Source: Candidatus Microgenomates bacterium (GTDB taxonomy: Bacteria; Patescibacteria; Microgenomatia; JADHYG01). Taken from it: a DNA stretch of 17,898 nt. The stretch spans positions 1 through 17,898 of the forward strand of contig JADHYG010000017.1 of the NCBI GenBank assembly GCA_016782545.1. The letters are read 5' to 3'. Positions 13,339-17,898 of this stretch are shown here, piece after piece (positions within the stretch are counted from its first letter, which is position 1; each line of letters opens with the position of its first letter). The translations under genes and the position numbers were made by a program. The notes under the pieces were generated by a model. It was not told the DNA's origin, ran no database searches, and was given only the letters and a program-made list of their open reading frames with translations.

Positions 13339-13929
13339 ATGGCTGAACTTCGCGATCTTTTTATCTCTAGAGCCCGAGAGAAGCTTCTTCAGGTTTTTTT
13401 CTCAAGTCCTCAAAAAATCTTTTATGTTAGAGAGTTAGTGCGGTTAACAGGTGAACAGATTAATGCAGTCCGTCGTGAATTGAAACGGATGGAAATAAAG
13501 AAGATGGTTCGGAAGGAAGAAAGGGGGAACCGCCTCTATTATAGCTTTCGAAAAGATTATCTCTTTTATGATGATCTTTTGGCCTTAGTGGGGAAGACGA
13601 CTGGTCTTGGTGGCGAGATAGTTAGAAATCAGAATAAAATCGGCAATATAAGATTTGCTATGCTTTCTGGGAGATTTCTTAGAAATTTACCAAGAAAGAA
13701 AAATGAAGTTGATCTTCTAATAGTTGGCCAAGTTGTTCTTCCTCAAATTGCTTCTTTAGTTCGGGCAGAAGAGGCAAAAAGGAAACGAGAGATTAATTAT
13801 ACGGTTATGACTGAAAAGGAACTTGATTTTCGTAAACGCCGGCGCGACTCCTTCATTTTAGGAGTTCTTTCGTCTTCTCGGGTGATGTTGATTGGCGACG
13901 AAGAAAAAATGATCGAGGGGATTTCGTGA
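13339..13929 (+). CDS. Winged-helix regulator with degenerate nucleotidyltransferase-like domain
   Basis: From ATG 13339, 1 bp after the DUF3048 stop, the protein has 196 residues; a longer frame from 13300 would overlap DUF3048 and is not needed. Residues 10-72 form a winged helix (LLQVFFSSPQKIFYVRELVRLTG, then a helix QINAVRRELKRME and a wing ERGNRLYYSF). Residues about 103-190 resemble a minimal nucleotidyltransferase: MLSGRF (108-113) where active enzymes have GSxARG, and NEVDLLIVG (122-130) where they have DxD. The altered glycine-serine and single Asp suggest loss of catalysis. It shares GTGA with the AbrB-like gene, so the two are made together. Confidence 0.75.
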   Translation: MAELRDLFISRAREKLLQVFFSSPQKIFYVRELVRLTGEQINAVRRELKRMEIKKMVRKEERGNRLYYSFRKDYLFYDDLLALVGKTTGLGGEIVRNQNKIGNIRFAMLSGRFLRNLPRKKNEVDLLIVGQVVLPQIASLVRAEEAKRKREINYTVMTEKELDFRKRRRDSFILGVLSSSRVMLIGDEEKMIEGIS

Positions 13930-14138
13930 AGCAGAAAATAATGAGAAGCGGCAACAGCGCCGTGGTCACTGTTCCGGCTGATTTTGTTAGAGTCGTGGGT
14001 GCTAATGTTGGTGACAAAGTTGAAGTAAAAGCATTTCCAGAAAAGGGTAAAGTAATTTACAAGTTTAGTGGTGTATCCCAACTGCCTCTTTCAAAAAACT
14101 TCCTAAAGAAGAAAAGAAAGCATCGTAGAAAAAAATAA
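13926..14138 (+). CDS. AbrB/MazE-type (SpoVT-AbrB) DNA-binding protein
   Basis: A 70-residue protein that starts with GTG overlapping the previous stop (GTGA); GAGGGG (13915-13920) is a good ribosome binding site 5 bp upstream. An ATG at 13941 is a weaker alternative. The swapped-hairpin pattern is clear: KIMRSGNSAVVTVP, then VGANVGDKVEVKAF, then a strand KVIYKF. The last 20 residues are extremely basic (KKKRKHRRKK), likely adding non-specific DNA binding. Such proteins are dimeric transcription regulators or antitoxins. No toxin gene of a known family lies next to it. It ends 2 bp before secD. Confidence 0.85.
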   Translation: MKQKIMRSGNSAVVTVPADFVRVVGANVGDKVEVKAFPEKGKVIYKFSGVSQLPLSKNFLKKKRKHRRKK

Positions 14139-14140
14139 CT

Positions 14141-15412
14141 ATGGGAAAGCAAAAAGGTCTTTTTTTGATTATTTTTATTACTGTTATTGCCATTTTCATT
14201 GATTTTCTGCCAAGACTAGATCTTGATTTTGGTTTGATTAAAATTAAACGTGATCTTAAACCGAGATTTGGTCTTGATCTTCAAGGGGGGGCTCATTTAG
14301 TTCTCAAGGCCCATATGGAAGAAATAAAAGAGGAAGATAGAGATAGGGCTTTGGAATCAGCCAAAAATGTTATTAGTCGTCGAGTTGATCTTTATGGTGT
14401 TGCCGAGCCCGTGATTCAAACTTCAAAAAGAGGCGAAGATTACAGGGTCATTGTGGAGCTTCCTGGCATTAAAGAAATAAATCAGGCAGTTGATTTAATT
14501 GGTAAGACTGCCCAACTTGATTTTCGAGAACCGAAAGAGGGCAGTCCTTCGGGAAATTTTCTTCAGGATTTTGAAAAAACTGGATTAACGGGGAAAAATC
14601 TTGTTTATTCTAAAGTAGTTTTTGATTCCAAAACAGGTAATCCTCAGGTTAGTTTGGAATTCGACGAAGAAGGAAAAGAAAAGTTTGCTGAAGTTACTGG
14701 TCGTAATGTAGGCAAGAGAGTAGCTATTTTTCTTGATGAGCTTCCGATTACTGCTCCGACTGTCAACGAGCCGATTGTTGATGGTCAAGCAGTTATCTCT
14801 GGTGATTTTGATGTTAGCCAAGCAAAAAATCTCTCGATTCAACTTAACGCTGGTGCTCTTCCAGTGTCAATAGAGATCATCGAGCAAAGAAATATCGGCG
14901 CTACTCTTGGTCAAGAATCGATTAAAAAAAGTAGTCAGGCAGGCTTAGCTGGTCTTTTAACAGTTATTTTATTTATGATTGTTTATTATGGAAAACTTGG
15001 TTTATTAGCAGATATTGCCTTGATTGTCTATGCTTTAATTACTTTCGCTTTGTATAAACTTATTCCTGTGACTATTACTCTTCCTGGGCTGGCTGGTTTT
15101 TTCTTGTCTGTTGGTATGGCAGTAGACAGCAATATTTTAATTTTTGAGAGAATGAGGGAAGAAATGCGTAATGGTGAGCCTCTACGCCGGGCAATGGAAT
15201 TTGGTTTTGGCCGCGCCTGGGATTCAATCAAAGATGCCAATGTTTGCACTTTAATTACCTGCTTTATTTTATTTAACCCGTTTAATTGGAGTTTTTTAGT
15301 TACTAGTGGAATGGTTAAAGGCTTTGCTTTAACTCTAGGATTAGGAGTGATTATTAGTTTATTTACAGGGGTGGTTGTCACCAGAACCTTATTGCGGAGA
15401 TTTTTAAGATGA
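14141..15412 (+). CDS. secD: Protein translocase subunit SecD
   Basis: SecD, 423 residues, a membrane partner of SecF that uses the proton gradient to help SecYEG pull exported proteins outward. TM1 spans about residues 6-23. FGLDLQGGAHL (43-53) is the family's first conserved motif. The extracytoplasmic region (about 55-265) includes SRRVDLYGVAEPVI, IVELPGI and GKRVAIFLDELPITAPTV; the last five membrane segments follow, with GMAVDSNILIFERMREE (about 325-341). It is shorter than the 615-residue E. coli protein, as in many other bacteria with a compact first domain. Its stop overlaps secF (ATGA). Confidence 0.96.
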   Translation: MGKQKGLFLIIFITVIAIFIDFLPRLDLDFGLIKIKRDLKPRFGLDLQGGAHLVLKAHMEEIKEEDRDRALESAKNVISRRVDLYGVAEPVIQTSKRGEDYRVIVELPGIKEINQAVDLIGKTAQLDFREPKEGSPSGNFLQDFEKTGLTGKNLVYSKVVFDSKTGNPQVSLEFDEEGKEKFAEVTGRNVGKRVAIFLDELPITAPTVNEPIVDGQAVISGDFDVSQAKNLSIQLNAGALPVSIEIIEQRNIGATLGQESIKKSSQAGLAGLLTVILFMIVYYGKLGLLADIALIVYALITFALYKLIPVTITLPGLAGFFLSVGMAVDSNILIFERMREEMRNGEPLRRAMEFGFGRAWDSIKDANVCTLITCFILFNPFNWSFLVTSGMVKGFALTLGLGVIISLFTGVVVTRTLLRRFLR

Positions 15413-16290
15413 ATTTTATGAAATACAAGTGGCTATATTTTTTCTTATCGGCTTTGGTTTTAATTCCAGGGATTTATTCTTTGTTGGTTTGGGGATTAAA
15501 GCCGTCGATTGATTTTACTGGCGGCAGTCTGCTCGAGCTAAAGCTCGAGAATGACCAATTTCCAATTTCCAATGACCAATTAAAAGAAATTTTTGAAGAG
15601 AAAGAGATTGAAATTTCTTCTATGCAACCATCAGGAGAAAATACTTATCTTTTTCGGATGAAACCAATTGATAAAAATAAAAGCCAGGAAATACAAAAGA
15701 TTCTTTCTGAAAAATTTGGAGAAATAGAAGAGCTTCGTTTTGAAACCGTAGGCCCGACTTTAGGAAAAGAACTGATTATTAAGACGACGATAGCGATTAT
15801 TTTAGCCGCTGGATTTATTCTTTTTTATGTAGCTACAAGATTTGGAGAAGCAAAGTATGGCGTCTGTGCTATTTTAGCAATGTTTCATGATAGCTTGATT
15901 TTGTTAGGCATTTTTAGTCTTCTTGGTCATTTCAAAAAAGTTGAGATTGATACCCTTTTTGTCACCGCTGTTTTGACTACTCTTTCCTTTTCTGTTCACG
16001 ACACGGTCGTGATTTACGACCAGATTAGAGAATCTTCTCGGAGATTTTCTAAGGCTCCTTTTATTGATTTAGCCAATCAGGCAATAGAGAAAACTTTGGT
16101 TCGTTCTCTTAATAATTCCATGACCATTATTTTTGTCCTTTTTGCTCTTTGGTTGCTGGGAGGAGAAACAGTTAAATGGTTTGTTTTCGCCTTGCTATCG
16201 GGAACGGTTGCTGGCACCTATTCTTCAACTTTTATTGCCGTGCCTCTTTTGGTCGTTTGGGAAAACTCTTTAAGGCGTTTTAAAAGATAA
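15409..16290 (+). CDS. secF: Protein translocase subunit SecF
   Basis: SecF, 293 residues, with TM1 at about 9-29, the motif SIDFTGGSLLEL (33-44), a small extracytoplasmic domain, and five more membrane segments bearing LSFSVHDTVVIYDQIRE (His197, Asp198). An ATG three codons in (15418) is an alternative start. Residues 42-58, just after the first motif, are encoded by a hairpin followed by 7-bp tandem repeats. The last 73 bp overlap the 3' end of the tRNA nucleotidyltransferase gene on the other strand, so there is no room for a conventional terminator between them. Confidence 0.95.
   Translation: MNFMKYKWLYFFLSALVLIPGIYSLLVWGLKPSIDFTGGSLLELKLENDQFPISNDQLKEIFEEKEIEISSMQPSGENTYLFRMKPIDKNKSQEIQKILSEKFGEIEELRFETVGPTLGKELIIKTTIAIILAAGFILFYVATRFGEAKYGVCAILAMFHDSLILLGIFSLLGHFKKVEIDTLFVTAVLTTLSFSVHDTVVIYDQIRESSRRFSKAPFIDLANQAIEKTLVRSLNNSMTIIFVLFALWLLGGETVKWFVFALLSGTVAGTYSSTFIAVPLLVVWENSLRRFKR
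15532..15577 (+). repeat. Hairpin plus 7-bp tandem repeats inside secF
   Basis: CTCGAGC (15532-15538) and GCTCGAG (15543-15549) pair around a 4-nt loop. Directly after come four 7-bp units: AATGACC, AATTTCC, AATTTCC, AATGACC (15550-15577). The protein shows the result as NDQ repeated with a 7-residue period (NDQFPIS NDQLK). The insert follows the conserved SIDFTGGSLLEL motif. Confidence 0.75.
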
Positions 16291-17609
16291 CTCTTCTTGT
16301 TTTTAATGGGATTATCTGAAATTTCCTCAAAAAGACGATTAAGTATTTGACCGACTTTTGGTCCTGGGTCAAGATTTAAAACTTTCATGACATCATGGCC
16401 ACTGATTTTGAGATCTTCGACCGCAGGAATGTGTTTTTGAACATCAAGGATTCTTTTTTGCAAAAGCCTTAGTCGCCAGCTTGTTTCATTTAGACAGCCT
16501 CCGCCAAGCCGATCGGCAATTCTTACATCCATCATTTCATTAACGTTTTCTTTGCCTATTCTCCTAATAAATCTTCGAACGGCTGAATCCGTAATTTTTT
16601 CGTCAACAGTAAACATATGCCAGCGAACTAAATTAACTAATTTTTCTCGATCTTTTTTCGAAAATCGAAGTCTTTGTCCAATATGTCTGGCAATTGAAGC
16701 GCCGATAATCTCGTGATTATAAAATGTTATTTTACCGTTTCTTTTTTTGACTACTACCGGCTTACCGACATCATGAAGAAGAGAGGCAAGACGGATGATA
16801 GGGTCAGGATTTTTGCAGAATTTAAGTGATTTGATGTTGTGAGTAAAAACATCATCCTGATGATGGCCTGCCTGTTGAACTCCTTTTCCTTTGACAACTT
16901 CCGGTAAGATTTGTGCCAAGAGACCACTGTTATAAAGCAGCATTAATCCATCAGCGGGGTAATCGGATTTTAAAATTCTGATCAGTTCATCCCTGATTCT
17001 TTCTCCGCTGATTTCCAGGATATGTTCAGCATTTTCTTTGATAGCTTTGAACGTTTTTTCTTCAATAACAAAACTAAGCTGGCTAGCAATTCTTATTGCC
17101 CTCATCATTCTTAAAGAGTCTTCGTTAAACCGTGCTTTTGGATTTCCTACCGCTCGTATCAGTCTTTTTTTTAAGTCTTTTTCTCCTTCAAAAAGATCAA
17201 TAAGCTCTAGTTTTCCATCCTTTCTTGGTCCAATAACCATGGTGTTAATAGTAAAATCTCGGCGTTTTAAGTCTTCTTCAAGTTTGTTTCCCCAAACTAC
17301 CTTATTTGGATGACGTCTATCAGTATAGCCCTGCTCTGTTCTATAAGTAGTGATTTCATAGATTTCCTTTTTAAGAGGAATGCCGACAGTGCCAAAAATA
17401 TTATCATAAAAAGTTTCAGGAAAAAGTTTTTGAATTTCTTCTGGTTTGGCATTAGTAGTGAAATCGCAGTCATGAATTTTTTTCTTCATCAAGAGGTCTC
17501 TAACGGCGCCGCCAACTAAATAAATTTCAAAACCTGACTTTTGAAATTTATTAAAGACGGTTTTGACAGCTCGGGAAAGCTTTCTTTTGACCGGAATAAT
17601 CTTTTTCAT
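16218..17609 (-). CDS. cca: CCA tRNA nucleotidyltransferase (class II), with HD domain
   Basis: A 463-residue enzyme of the poly(A) polymerase/CCA-adding family. The head domain has LVGGAVRD (31-38) and the metal-binding pair Asp47/Asp49 in HDCDFTTNA, then RRDFTINTM and NEDSLRMMRAIRIASQL. An HD domain follows with LASLLHDVGKP and a later HEIIG and VRWHM. It most likely builds or repairs tRNA 3' CCA ends; an A-adding or poly(A) polymerase role cannot be ruled out from motifs alone. It is divergent from recJ over an extended -10 shared by both directions, and its 3' end overlaps secF by 73 bp. Confidence 0.92.
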   Translation of the reverse strand: MKKIIPVKRKLSRAVKTVFNKFQKSGFEIYLVGGAVRDLLMKKKIHDCDFTTNAKPEEIQKLFPETFYDNIFGTVGIPLKKEIYEITTYRTEQGYTDRRHPNKVVWGNKLEEDLKRRDFTINTMVIGPRKDGKLELIDLFEGEKDLKKRLIRAVGNPKARFNEDSLRMMRAIRIASQLSFVIEEKTFKAIKENAEHILEISGERIRDELIRILKSDYPADGLMLLYNSGLLAQILPEVVKGKGVQQAGHHQDDVFTHNIKSLKFCKNPDPIIRLASLLHDVGKPVVVKKRNGKITFYNHEIIGASIARHIGQRLRFSKKDREKLVNLVRWHMFTVDEKITDSAVRRFIRRIGKENVNEMMDVRIADRLGGGCLNETSWRLRLLQKRILDVQKHIPAVEDLKISGHDVMKVLNLDPGPKVGQILNRLFEEISDNPIKNKKSYLLKRLKEFSQTTKRGTAIKVEE

Positions 17610-17614
17610 TATTA

Positions 17615-17627
17615 TGCTATTATAACA
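17615..17627. promoter_or_regulatory. Bidirectional extended -10 promoter between cca and recJ
   Basis: TGCTATTATAACA reads as an extended -10 in both directions: TGC-TATTAT rightward (17615-17623) and TGT-TATAAT leftward (17627-17619). Starts are at 17609 (minus) and 17640 (plus), giving predicted leaders of about 2-3 nt for cca and about 10 nt for recJ. No -35 of good spacing is seen, which an extended -10 can do without. Confidence 0.65.
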
Positions 17628-17639
17628 AGAAAACAGTCG

Positions 17640-17898
17640 ATGATGAAACAGTGGAAAGTTTTACAAGTAATAAAAGGCAAACAAAAGGCTGGGAAAATTA
17701 TCAAAGTTCTCCTTAAAAATCGCAACCTTGTTTTAAAAAAACAAATTGATGAATTTCTCCACCCGCTTCGACCTTCAGTTTTAACCGCGGCCGCTTTAGG
17801 AATTTCTAAAAGAGAGCTTAATAAAGCAATAAAACGGATCAAAAAAGCCGTTGATGTTAAAGAGCAGATTATTATTTATGGCGATTATGATGCCGATG
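17640..17898 (+). CDS. recJ: Single-stranded-DNA exonuclease RecJ, N-terminal part
   Basis: The frame begins at ATG 17640 (a second ATG follows at 17643) and runs off the right edge after 86 codons. The segment KKQIDEFLHPLRPS is typical of the region before the catalytic domain, and the window stops in IIIYGDYDAD, the first DHH-family metal-binding motif of RecJ. RecJ degrades single-stranded DNA 5' to 3' in recombination and repair. The rest of the gene lies outside the window. Confidence 0.88.
   Translation, partial: MMKQWKVLQVIKGKQKAGKIIKVLLKNRNLVLKKQIDEFLHPLRPSVLTAAALGISKRELNKAIKRIKKAVDVKEQIIIYGDYDAD

Noticed and set aside
17612..17842. 76-residue minus-strand frame
   Set aside because: It is antisense to recJ, whose DHH motif and N-terminal sequence are clear, and has no recognisable features.
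1..17898. tRNA or rRNA genes and UGA recoding
   Set aside because: I saw no cloverleaf-like or rRNA sequence by eye, and TGA ends several well-recognised genes at their expected length, so it is a normal stop here.

Overview
The window is an AT-rich, very gene-dense bacterial chromosome segment. Small overlapping genes, 3' ends that overlap between opposing genes, start codons only a few bases from -10 boxes, and families such as DUF5679, DUF4446, DUF3048 and a PaaX/Cas2-like regulator all suggest a Candidate Phyla Radiation (Patescibacteria) genome, most likely Microgenomates or Parcubacteria. TGA is used as a stop (for example in the radical SAM and secD genes), which argues against the code-25 lineages (Gracilibacteria, Absconditabacteria). 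This assignment is inference; there is no rRNA marker here.

Layout. Positions 1-404 (minus) hold the 5' part of a membrane protein that runs off the left edge. From 422 the plus strand carries a membrane-anchored AmmeMemoRadiSam radical SAM enzyme, a DUF523 (TudS-like) Fe-S candidate, a PaaX/Cas2-like protein bracketed by two related palindromes, a metallophosphoesterase, an O-antigen ligase/polymerase-like protein, and a fused Memo-AMMECR1 protein with its own membrane anchor. A minus-strand membrane protein with a central spermidine-synthase-like domain (6146-8242) meets it tail to tail. From 8270 come tldD and tldE, the two halves of a metalloprotease. A short minus-strand pair follows (a DUF5679 zinc ribbon and a small membrane protein). 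A strong promoter at 11688-11716 heads a tightly packed six-gene operon: DUF4446, DUF3048, a winged-helix/nucleotidyltransferase-like protein, an AbrB-type protein, secD and secF. The window ends with a minus-strand tRNA nucleotidyltransferase and, divergently, the start of recJ.

How the genes fit together. All three AmmeMemoRadiSam components are present, two as a single polypeptide, and both polypeptides have an N-terminal transmembrane segment, so the module probably works at the membrane. Around it lie other Fe-S, SAM/polyamine-type and TldD/E peptide-processing families; a shared pathway is possible but unproven. SecDF, the DUF3048 protein and the Wzy-like protein point to export and cell-surface functions; Cca and RecJ are housekeeping.

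Two sequence-level themes stand out. First, short hairpin or tandem-repeat elements sit in frame inside at least six genes, including exactly at the Memo/AMMECR1 junction and inside the methyltransferase-like fold of the spermidine-synthase homologue; an 8-bp repeat in the O-antigen gene could support phase variation. Second, all three divergent gene pairs start within 17-30 bp of each other over overlapping, nearly symmetrical -10 boxes, implying bidirectional promoters with almost no 5' leader.
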